Below are positions 1 through 6,151 of a stretch of DNA of 25,725 bases, in pieces. How positions within the stretch are numbered: position 1 is the stretch's first letter; the number at the start of each line of letters is the position of its first letter. The translations under genes were made by a program, and so were the position numbers. The stretch comes from a bacterium (GTDB lineage Bacteria > JAJVIF01 > JAGGVT01): positions 1 to 25,725 of the forward strand of contig JAGGVT010000210.1 of assembly GCA_021157815.1 (NCBI GenBank), given 5' to 3'. The notes beneath the pieces are model-generated. The model saw only the letters and a list, made by a program, of their open reading frames with translations, was not told where the DNA came from and ran no database searches.

Positions 1-1074
1 CTGCACAGGTCTCTTTCAATGCTTGGAAAATACCGTGATGGAGTAATCCCGGCGCCGGATGCTATTAAAGTTGATGTTCCGCTCGTTACATACAATCAGC
101 TTGAGGAGCATTTTAACGCTGCTGCAAAAGGTGACAAAGGATTCGATTGTCTAAGTCTGCCTCCAAATATCCTGATTGAATTCGATGAGAACAATGTTCC
201 AAAGGTGAATCTGTCAATTGAGATTGCTGATGGTGTTGATGAAAAATATGCATTGTGGATTGAGCGCCTTATTCAACAGGCTTTCAAAAGTTATTTAAGT
301 GTTATCTGTAATGTTTTCAGATTCAGGCTGAAAGAAGCATTAATCGATATCTGGGATTTGATTAAGCTGTCAAATAAATATATTGATGAACTCCAGCCTT
401 GGAACCTTGCAAAAGAGGAGAAAAACGACATTCTCGATTCCGTATTTTATTATTTGCTGGAAGCGATAAGATCATCCGCGCTGATGGTTTCATCTTTCAT
501 CCCGGGAATCAGCCGGAATATTTACAAGCAGATGGGAATTGAGCGAGATGTTGAATCTGAGCTGCTTGAAAACGCTGTCAGAATTGGAGCAGATTTATTA
601 GTACCCGGTACAAAAACACTTCCTCCAAAACCTGTCGTGCCACGAATTGACATGGATGAATACCTGAAAGCTTATGAATCTAAAAAAGCGAAAATCGTTA
701 AAAAAGAGAAGAAAGCGGAAAAAGGCACGGCGCTCAACGATGATGTGAAACCGGTCATTCAATATGATGACTTTGCGAAAATCGATTTCAGGATTGCGCA
801 AATAATTGAAGCTGAAAAAATCGCTGGCACCGACAAGCTGATGAAGATGCAAATAGATCTCGGTTTCGAGAAACGCCAGATTGTTGGCGGTATCGCTCAG
901 CATTACAAGGCAGAGGATTTAGTTGGCAGGAAGATTGTCGTTGTGGCGAATCTCGCGCCAATCAAATTAAAAGGCGTTGATTCAAACGGAATGCTTCTTG
1001 CCGCAACAAACGGTGATGATATGTTCCTTTTATCAGCCGGAAATGACGCTTCTCCCGGCAGTAAAATAAGCTAG
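1..1074 (+). CDS. metG: Methionyl-tRNA synthetase, C-terminal part (5' end outside window)
   Basis: MetRS charges tRNA-Met with methionine in the cytoplasm. The reading frame is open from base 1, so the catalytic Rossmann domain and KMSKS loop lie upstream. Visible first is the entry to the helical anticodon-binding domain (LSMLGKYRDGVIP, matching the family 'SM..KY.dG.iP' segment), then the helix bundle including the ELQPWNLAKE motif (about 130 residues in). A Lys/Glu-rich linker follows, and then a complete EMAP-II/Trbp111-like OB-fold tRNA-binding domain (about the last 100 residues: FAKIDFRIAQIIEAEKI, RQIVGGIAQHY, GRKIVVVANLAPIKLKGV, SNGMLLAA). This C-terminal domain is typical of MetRS forms that dimerise through it. 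Residue order and family matches are seen directly; function is assigned from the family. An ATG at 19 is internal, not the start. No clear terminator follows. Confidence 0.95.
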   Translation: MHRSLSMLGKYRDGVIPAPDAIKVDVPLVTYNQLEEHFNAAAKGDKGFDCLSLPPNILIEFDENNVPKVNLSIEIADGVDEKYALWIERLIQQAFKSYLSVICNVFRFRLKEALIDIWDLIKLSNKYIDELQPWNLAKEEKNDILDSVFYYLLEAIRSSALMVSSFIPGISRNIYKQMGIERDVESELLENAVRIGADLLVPGTKTLPPKPVVPRIDMDEYLKAYESKKAKIVKKEKKAEKGTALNDDVKPVIQYDDFAKIDFRIAQIIEAEKIAGTDKLMKMQIDLGFEKRQIVGGIAQHYKAEDLVGRKIVVVANLAPIKLKGVDSNGMLLAATNGDDMFLLSAGNDASPGSKIS

Positions 1075-1225
1075 AGAAAAGCAGCCATGTTTTGTTATCG
1101 GATATTAATACCAGGCTCTAATGACTGATCTTTTCCTGGATTTTCGATAATCTTCAATCATTCTTACAAAAAATCGCGGTTCTCGCATCTAAGATAATTG
1201 AAATGCTTTAATGAACTGGTAATAT

Positions 1226-1254
1226 TTGATGATAACGGAAATAACTGATATACT
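1226..1254 (+). promoter_or_regulatory. Sigma-70-type promoter for the 1340-2314 gene
   Basis: TTGATG (1226-1231), a 17-bp spacer and TATACT (1249-1254) match the -35/-10 consensus at 4/6 and 5/6 with ideal spacing. Transcription would start near 1261. The presumed leader contains a short hairpin, AAGCAC / GTGCTT (about 1263-1284). The metG-to-next-gene gap (1075-1291) shows nothing else I can support. This is a motif match only. Confidence 0.45.
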
Positions 1255-1339
1255 TATAGTACAAGCACGATAAAGATAGTGCTTTAGTAAAGTGGTTATA
1301 TGTGTGATTTCAGATTCAAAATCGGATAAATGTACTGGA

Positions 1340-2314
1340 ATGGCAAGAAAAGAAAAAAAGAGTTACGCACGTTCAAAGAAATTTGATGAAGTCCGGCGGG
1401 AAAGAAAAGCAAAACTGCAGGAAAGAGCCGTTCAGAAGAAAACCGGTTATGAAAGAGATTTGCGTACACTGATGCGACGAATTCTCGCTCCTGTTAAAGC
1501 CGCTGAGGATGGTGAATGTGAAATTACAAAGGAGGAACTCGTTAAAGTCAGAAGCCAAATGGAAAAGCTTATTACCAAAACCAGGGTTCTTTCCGGAAAC
1601 AAAGGCGTTAATCTGAGCAGGATAAAACTTAAAATTGAAACGGAGAAAGCGCTTGTTAATGATTATATTAAGGGAAAGCGTGAACTCGCGGGAAAAGTTG
1701 ACAAACATGGCGAGAAAATATCCAGTTCTGATGAACCTGACAACACAGGCAATATTGAAGTAACATCGGGACTGCATACTGACAGAGTTAGTAACGATTA
1801 TTCTGATCTTGGTTTTAACGAGGAAACTGTTAAACCGGGTTCTTCGAGCGAAGCGTATTATCGATCACTTGGATTTGAGGATGTAAGCGACACGATTGAC
1901 AATCCGATAACAAAAAAACCTGAGGAATCACCGATAGTCGTTACGGATAATAAACGGATTAAATCAGCCCAACATGATCAGATTAAGAAAATAGGATTGA
2001 CAATCATTGACAGCAAGATTTCAAATGTGATTAACGAGGGCATTGAATATCTGATGCACTATCGACGACGACGAAAAAAGGACAGTCTGGGATTTGGTGA
2101 TGAAATAAAACGATTCGTAAATGATGAAATTCTTGTCGAGAAACATAAGGCAATGACTGAATTGAAAAACAGAGGATATTCTGAAGAATTGCTGCAAGAA
2201 TTCGCTGCCATGTTTGACCGAGAGTTTGAAATCAACAAAAACTGGATGGTACGTAAGTGCCTTTACATGTCCAGAGTGCTTGAATATAGAAAAGGCGCTA
2301 CGTCATCAGGATAA
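1340..2314 (+). CDS. Unrecognised basic/disordered protein with three LGF motifs
   Basis: I do not recognise this protein (324 aa from ATG 1340). The frame is also open from a GTG at 1292, but the added residues look non-coding and neither start has a good ribosome site; I prefer ATG 1340 because MARKEKKSYARSKK is a natural basic N-terminus. The first 110 residues are very Lys/Arg/Glu-rich and helical. A middle, Ser/Asp/Pro-rich segment looks disordered. The last 100 residues are again helical, with a MHYRRRRKK patch. A short motif recurs three times: YSDLGFNEE, YRSLGFEDV and KDSLGFGDE. There is no signal peptide or membrane segment. Its own promoter (1226-1254) suggests a separate unit from metG. 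It could bind nucleic acid, but that is only inferred from charge. Confidence 0.7.
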   Translation: MARKEKKSYARSKKFDEVRRERKAKLQERAVQKKTGYERDLRTLMRRILAPVKAAEDGECEITKEELVKVRSQMEKLITKTRVLSGNKGVNLSRIKLKIETEKALVNDYIKGKRELAGKVDKHGEKISSSDEPDNTGNIEVTSGLHTDRVSNDYSDLGFNEETVKPGSSSEAYYRSLGFEDVSDTIDNPITKKPEESPIVVTDNKRIKSAQHDQIKKIGLTIIDSKISNVINEGIEYLMHYRRRRKKDSLGFGDEIKRFVNDEILVEKHKAMTELKNRGYSEELLQEFAAMFDREFEINKNWMVRKCLYMSRVLEYRKGATSSG

Positions 2315-2402
2315 TCGGCCTGATATCACTGTCGGGTTTATGGTAAAATCTAATTGTATTTTAGCCGCGCAAATCCATTTCATGGATTACCTTCAATGGA
2401 TT

Positions 2403-2420
2403 ACCTTATATTATTAAGGT
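2403..2420. promoter_or_regulatory. Weak hairpin followed by T-rich run
   Basis: ACCTTA (2403-2408) and TAAGGT (2415-2420) pair around TATTAT, and a run of T follows at 2430-2436. This could act as a weak terminator for the 1340-2314 gene, but the stem is short and AT-rich. Just upstream ATGGATTACCTT occurs twice in direct orientation (about 2381-2407). No sigma-70 promoter for the next gene could be completed: TTGACA at 2435 has no -10 at proper spacing. Confidence 0.25.
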
Positions 2421-2474
2421 GCGGCAATATTTTTTTGACATTTTTTATATGCTGCACATTGAGGTGATTGAAAA

Positions 2475-3245
2475 ATCGCTACATCATTTGAATATGATTC
2501 AGAACTTCTTAATTCAGCCTATTCAGAATTAACAAAGATTTGGGCCAGCAGGATTTATGACCATTACCCCGGATTAGCCCCGGAGCCTTTGAAGCATATT
2601 TCCAGCCTTGAGCAGATGAGATTCCGTAATCGCCCTGAAGAGCCAAAACTCATTATGGTTGAGGAATCGCACATTCGCAGTCCTGAATGGGCGGAAAGCA
2701 GATGGTGTTTTAAAAGCAAGGGTCCCGCGATTTGCTATAACCCCCAATTTTCTCATACAAAATTCTGGAAATTCCTCATAGAGGCGGCAAGTATCACCAT
2801 CGGAAACGGGCCAAACAGGCCTGACCACAGAAAACATGTCATCCACGAGATGAAATCTCACGGATTCTGGGTGGTTCACATTTCTGCATTTGCGCTATCC
2901 GGCATCGACAAACTATGCGGTTCAAAAGGATTTCACTCTCCTGAGTTTTGCGCTGAGGTAAAATCGCTTTCCAAAGGCAAGAAGAAAAAGCCTTTTAGAA
3001 TTTCACAGCTAAACGGTGTTGACGAGCCTGAAACCATAGAACACGATATATTAATGAAATCCTATGAAAAATACACAGCTCATTCACTAGCTTCAACCAG
3101 TTGCCCGATTCTCGCAATTAAAGGAACTCCGAAGGCATTCTGCCTTTCTCAGAATGAATTGAAGGACAGGATTCTTGACATCGATTTTGAGCCCAAGAAT
3201 GTTGACCTTTTCCTGGATATTTATCGTGAACATTGCCTGAAATAG
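2475..3245 (+). CDS. Unrecognised soluble protein, possibly starting at a non-standard ATC codon
   Basis: I do not recognise this family. From TTG 2589 the protein is 218 aa, but the same frame stays open back to a TGA at 2469. The added residues (ATSFEYDSELLNSAY, then ELTKIWASRIYDHYPGLAPEP) look like real helical protein. No ATG, GTG or TTG exists in that extension. A good ribosome site, GAGGTG (2461-2466), lies 8 nt before ATC 2475, so initiation at ATC (256 aa) is the best reading; a single-base sequence error in an ATG is the alternative. Visible features are MVEESHIRSPEW near the middle, a Trp/Phe/His-rich core (HGFWVVHISAFALSGIDKLCG) and SKGKKKKPF. There is no signal peptide or membrane helix. 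A strong terminator follows 38 bp after the stop. Function unknown. Confidence 0.75.
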   Translation: MATSFEYDSELLNSAYSELTKIWASRIYDHYPGLAPEPLKHISSLEQMRFRNRPEEPKLIMVEESHIRSPEWAESRWCFKSKGPAICYNPQFSHTKFWKFLIEAASITIGNGPNRPDHRKHVIHEMKSHGFWVVHISAFALSGIDKLCGSKGFHSPEFCAEVKSLSKGKKKKPFRISQLNGVDEPETIEHDILMKSYEKYTAHSLASTSCPILAIKGTPKAFCLSQNELKDRILDIDFEPKNVDLFLDIYREHCLK

Positions 3246-3283
3246 GTATCGCATGATTAAAACTTAAACAATCGTGGAACAAC

Positions 3284-3311
3284 AACCCGGCGAGCTATCG
3301 CCGGGTTTTTT
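3284..3311 (+). terminator. Rho-independent terminator
   Basis: CCCGGCGA (3286-3293) and TCGCCGGG (3298-3305) form an 8-bp GC-rich stem with a GCTA loop, flanked by AA/TT pairs and followed by six T (3306-3311). It is placed 38 bp after the stop of the preceding gene, whose transcription it would end. Confidence 0.9.
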
Positions 3312-3378
3312 CCCGCATTTCCACAGTTCCATCAAGTTCATATCAATATCTCCAATATTTACCCCTCTAAAGTCATTT

Positions 3379-3534
3379 TTAATCAGACAGGTATTCGTAA
3401 AGGCGCATTAAATCAGCATGACCAGCATATTTTTTGGCAATTATTAAAGGCGTTAAATAAATTCCACATCCATTTTTCAGACGATATATACGGACATGAA
3501 TTATCTCTGTTATCCGATTTGTTATTTGATTGAT
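3379..3534 (-). pseudogene. Remnant of an ankyrin-repeat protein (C-terminal scrap)
   Basis: On the minus strand a 51-codon open stretch ends at TAA (3381-3379). It reads a plausible protein tail including GCGIYLTPLIIAKKYAGHAD and LMRLYEYLSD. The TPL-x-IA-x-x-YAGH-A-x-L pattern matches the ankyrin consensus (G-TPLH-A---GH-x-x-x-V--L). There is no start codon, and a stop (TGA, 3537-3535) interrupts immediately upstream, where a live plus-strand gene begins. This suggests the 3' end of a decayed gene. It is short, so chance similarity is possible. The rest of the 3246-3559 gap holds only the terminator at 3284-3311. Confidence 0.4.
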
Positions 3535-3559
3535 TCATTTCGCTAAAAGGAACTGTGAT

Positions 3560-4837
3560 TTGGAAAACGCGACACAAATAAAACTTAGAAGCAAAAACAA
3601 ATCCAGAACTCGTGAAATAATACGAGAGCTTCCGCCTAAACCTCTGAAAGGGGCGGAAGGGTCAATCGATTACGCGCAGCAGTGCAAAGAGATGGGACGT
3701 TATGATGATGGCCTTGATGTACTCGTTCCAATTATCCGAACAGGTGAACTGAAACCTGAAAACTGGAAAGCATTCGCGCTCGCAGGATTCTTCAATCTGC
3801 AAAGAGGTGAGGTTAATGCATGCAGGAATCTTGTCAGGCAGGCTGTTACAAGCCTTGATGCTGACAGGCGTTATTTCAACTGTATGGTCCCAAATCAAAT
3901 CTACAACCATTTCGCCTACCATTATGATTTCCAATTGCTTCAGGATATTTATAATAATGTCACGAAGCATTCATTTCGTCATGTTAATTTCAATGAAATT
4001 ACAATTGGCTCGGAAGGAATCATATTTATTACTGAATCGCATGGGCGAAAGATTATCGCCCTTGATTTAATGGGAAATTTCCTTTGGGGAAAGAGCCTTA
4101 ATCTTGCAGTAAGAAGAGATAAAAAGACACAGGAAAATGAAGACATTCTGATGAGTTCAGGTTATGGTGAGGGAGTCACGCTTATTGACAACGCGACCGG
4201 CGATATGATTCAGATGGATCGCGATGGCTCTTTCAAGACAATGGCTCCTCTGGGAACAAGATTCTTCAAGGTTCATTCATTCACACAGGATTATTTCGGA
4301 TGTATTTTTGCAACCGAAAATAACGCTATGAGGCTTTCTATTTTTGAGCCGGATGGCAAACTTCAGCGTGAGATTTATCTTGATGAGGTTATGAACTACA
4401 ACTCCGACGTTAATCCATTCTCAATAATCTACGATGAGGAAGGATACCTGCACCTTTATAACATTGAGGTTTTACTAACACTTAACGGAGAAGGAAGAAA
4501 AATATTCCGCAAGGATATTGTCACAACAGGCAAAGCGAGAAAAGACTGGCAGCATATCACAAAAGGGATTGCATGTGACACCTCAGGGCGGCTCTATGTC
4601 GCACGGCCAAGCGACAACAAGATAATTGTCATCGATAAAGGAACCGGCACGGAACTTGGCGAACTTGGTCCGAAACTCGCCGATACAAGACTAAAACGGC
4701 CGACAGATGTCGCGCTTGACCTGGATGAGAATGTTTATATAAACGACAGCGGAAATTCCAGGATTCTTAAAATCGACACACGAAGCGGCGATGTCATGAC
4801 AATATTCCATCAGCCGTGCTGGAAATTCTCCATGTAA
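3560..4837 (+). CDS. TPR-like / NHL beta-propeller protein, cytoplasmic
   Basis: The protein is 425 aa from TTG 3560, chosen because AAAAGGA (3545-3551) lies 8 nt upstream; the frame is also open from TTG 3530. Residues about 40-120 form paired helices in a TPR-like style (YAQQCKEMGRYDDGLDVLV, WKAFALAGFFNLQRGEVNAC). The remainder is a string of four-stranded blade-like units. The clearest is an NHL repeat at about 378-407 (RLKRPTDVALDLDENVYIND, then SGNSRILKID), and another block contains RLYVARPSDNKIIVID. This indicates a six-bladed propeller. There is no signal peptide, lipobox or membrane segment, unusual for NHL proteins that are often exported. Such folds bind proteins, peptides or nucleic acid; no catalytic residues are evident. 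It has its own terminator and is not obviously in an operon. Confidence 0.75.
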   Translation: MENATQIKLRSKNKSRTREIIRELPPKPLKGAEGSIDYAQQCKEMGRYDDGLDVLVPIIRTGELKPENWKAFALAGFFNLQRGEVNACRNLVRQAVTSLDADRRYFNCMVPNQIYNHFAYHYDFQLLQDIYNNVTKHSFRHVNFNEITIGSEGIIFITESHGRKIIALDLMGNFLWGKSLNLAVRRDKKTQENEDILMSSGYGEGVTLIDNATGDMIQMDRDGSFKTMAPLGTRFFKVHSFTQDYFGCIFATENNAMRLSIFEPDGKLQREIYLDEVMNYNSDVNPFSIIYDEEGYLHLYNIEVLLTLNGEGRKIFRKDIVTTGKARKDWQHITKGIACDTSGRLYVARPSDNKIIVIDKGTGTELGELGPKLADTRLKRPTDVALDLDENVYINDSGNSRILKIDTRSGDVMTIFHQPCWKFSM

Positions 4838-4865
4838 ATAAATGCGTGTTACAACCTCTCGCTAC

Positions 4866-4893
4866 CGGGAGCCATATAGGCTCCCGTTTTTTT
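4866..4893 (+). terminator. Rho-independent terminator
   Basis: CGGGAGCC (4866-4873) and GGCTCCCG (4879-4886) form an 8-bp stem with loop ATATA, followed by seven T (4887-4893). It begins 28 bp after the stop of the beta-propeller gene. Confidence 0.92.
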
Positions 4894-4930
4894 CTTTATT
4901 CTCCAGTGGATATAACCTAAACTTGAACTC

Positions 4931-5150
4931 ATGCGAAACATCCCGGCAGTACTGCTTGTGTTTCTCGGCGGGTTCATCATAATGGCGCTCGGATATTATG
5001 GGCGCTCTCTACAAAACGATGAATCAGGTTTTTCCACACGTTTACATGTTTCCCGCTAAAACCAGCCAGAATGTTGTGATGATCGCCACCAAATCAGGAC
5101 AGAAATTCATATCTAGGATGATTCGAAACGAATGTAAGGAGTTGATTTAA
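4931..5150 (+). pseudogene. Internally deleted spermidine-synthase-like membrane protein gene
   Basis: Two coding scraps in different frames lie end to end. The first starts at ATG 4931 and reads MRNIPAVLLVFLGGFIIMAL, then GYYGRSL. This resembles the first membrane helix of fused spermidine-synthase-like proteins (pattern LLVFLxGFxxMALE). The second, in another frame, is open from about 4983 to TAA 5150. It reads MGALYKTMNQVFPHVYMFPA, then a KTSQNVVMIATKSG segment and ISRMIRNECKELI. The 'tmnqVFPHvy...p....Nvv.IatK' pattern is the C-terminal part of the aminopropyltransferase (SpeE-like) fold. The intervening several hundred codons are missing, with the junction near 4990-5010. I read this as an internal deletion with frameshift. 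No ribosome site is seen. Family recognition comes from pattern memory and needs a search. Confidence 0.5.
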
Positions 5151-5289
5151 AGCGGAAAAACAACATATCCACGATTCAGGGCACGGTCATTTGCTTTTAC
5201 AAACGCTCCGCCGGTAACAGCAAATCATTCTCCCATACTCACAGATGATTACGCACCCACAGATGGCTTGCTTCGTAAGGGTAAAAGAT

Positions 5290-5459
5290 AAGCAGGTTAG
5301 AAAGTTAGCAGGTTAGTAAGTTAGAAAGTTAGCAGGTTAGTAAGTTAGAAAGTTAGCAGGTTAGTAAGTTAGAAAGTTAGTAAGTTAGAAAGTTAGCAAG
5401 TTAGTAAGTTAGCAGGTTAGTAAGTTAGAAAGTTAGCAGGTTAGCAGGTTAATAAGTTT
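5290..5459. repeat. Degenerate 8-bp tandem array (left arm)
   Basis: About 21 head-to-tail copies of an 8-bp unit, consensus AGNARGTT. The three versions AGCAGGTT, AGTAAGTT and AGAAAGTT alternate in a higher-order 24-bp pattern. The same unit recurs in reverse complement at 5903-6038. It is non-coding: it lies between a pseudogene and the fliD promoter. The stretch before it (5151-5289) shows no gene; it holds two copies of the short motif CACAGATG (from about 5238). Confidence 0.9.
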
Positions 5460-5530
5460 GATGGTTCTGAGACAGCTTCCTAGTGGTTTCCCTGTGTTTA
5501 TGGAGAACCTTTGGGCAGGCACAGTGGAAA

Positions 5531-5840
5531 CAGTCTCAGAACTAATAAACATCTAGTAAATATCCTGTGAATATCTAATAATTTTGTGCTGCTGGCATCC
5601 TGCCTGCATCTTTTCAAATCTTAAGTTACATAAAAAAATGCATGCATGATGGGGCTGTTTAAAAAGCCCTGAATGTAGGGGGTAGGTCTCTGTGCCTACC
5701 CTAAATATTGGCATAAATACAGGGCAACCACGGAGAGTTGTCCCTACGGTCTGGGATATAATTGGCTTTTTCAACAGCCCCATGATGCCCGCAGCACAAA
5801 ATTATTGGTTACTTGCACATTTCAATTAGTTCTGAGACAG
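5531..5840. repeat. Nested inverted repeats around the TIR element
   Basis: Two pairs of arms enclose the 5645-5787 element. The outer pair is 5531-5546 with 5825-5840 (15/16 complementary, core CTCAGAACTAAT). The inner pair is 5577-5599 with 5784-5806 (22/23 complementary, core AATAATTTTGTGCTGC). A further CTGAGAC-containing copy (5464-5475) pairs with 5531-5542. The left side carries about 45 extra bases (5600-5644) absent from the right side, so the palindrome was once more symmetric. Confidence 0.8.
5645..5787. mobile_element. MITE-like element with 24-bp terminal inverted repeats
   Basis: The ends 5645-5668 and 5764-5787 are inverted copies, 22/24 identical, with core GGGGCTGTTNAAAAAGCC. 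There is no coding capacity. The interior holds two hairpins: GGGTAGG / CCTACCC (5680-5686, 5695-5701) and AGGGCAAC / GTTGTCCCT (5721-5728, 5737-5745). A non-autonomous element mobilised by a transposase elsewhere is the likely reading. No clean target-site duplication is visible because its flanks are themselves inverted repeats. Confidence 0.65.
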
Positions 5841-5902
5841 TCTCAGTGGCTTGCCCCTACATGCATACCTTTTTCAACTGCACCAAGTTGCGAAGTATTC
5901 TG

Positions 5903-6038
5903 GCAAACCTGCAAACTTTCTAACCTGCAAACTTTCTAACCTGCTAGCTTACTAACCTGCTAACTTACTAACCTACTAACCTGCTAACTTACTAACCTGC
6001 TAACTTACTAACCTGCTAACTTACTAACTTACTAACCT
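5903..6038. repeat. Degenerate 8-bp tandem array (right arm, inverted)
   Basis: About 17 units, mainly AACCTGCT, AACTTACT and AACTTTCT, which are the reverse complements of the units at 5290-5459. It is therefore the opposite-orientation partner of the left array, 443 bp away, and ends just before the putative fliD promoter. Confidence 0.9.
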
Positions 6039-6064
6039 TCTTACTCAACTTCACCAACATTAAT

Positions 6065-6096
6065 TCCGATAAAGTTTAAGCAGAGATCATCGTTTG
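6065..6096 (+). promoter_or_regulatory. Sigma-28 (FliA)-like promoter candidates for fliD
   Basis: Two overlapping readings exist. TAAAGTTT (6070-6077) is a perfect sigma-28 -35 box, with N11 then ATCGTTTG (6089-6096), a poor -10 (3/8 to GCCGATAA). Alternatively TCCGATAA (6065-6072) is a 7/8 -10 box, with TCAACTTC (6045-6052) as a 5/8 -35 at N12. Both fit the late flagellar class expected for fliD. Motif evidence only. Confidence 0.4.
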
Positions 6097-6151
6097 ATTT
6101 CAGCTGGGATGCGGGGATTAATTTTAATAATTACCGTATGAGGGTATAGGC

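Noticed and set aside
598-903. Minus-strand ORF of 101 codons inside metG
   Set aside because: Antisense to a clearly conserved MetRS tRNA-binding domain; the protein has no recognisable order.
1373-1777. Minus-strand ORF of 134 codons opposite the unrecognised basic protein
   Set aside because: The plus-strand frame has a promoter, a longer run and natural charged composition; the antisense product is an F/N-rich shadow of Lys/Glu codons.
2214-2417. Plus-strand ORF of 67 codons at the end of the 1340-2314 gene
   Set aside because: Mostly out-of-frame overlap with the real gene; the unique tail lies over the hairpin and direct repeats.
2435-2463. Promoter from a perfect TTGACA
   Set aside because: No -10 at 16-18 bp; the only TATA-like string is 5 bp downstream.
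2450-2533. Small ORF from ATG 2450 overlapping the ATC-start extension
   Set aside because: 27 codons, no ribosome site of its own, and it competes with a better frame that continues into the long gene.
5290-5459. CRISPR array
   Set aside because: The units are 8 bp, contiguous and without spacers; this is a simple tandem repeat.
5553-5783. Minus-strand ORF of 76 codons in the repeat island
   Set aside because: It is composed entirely of the nested inverted repeats and the TIR element, so it is not a gene.
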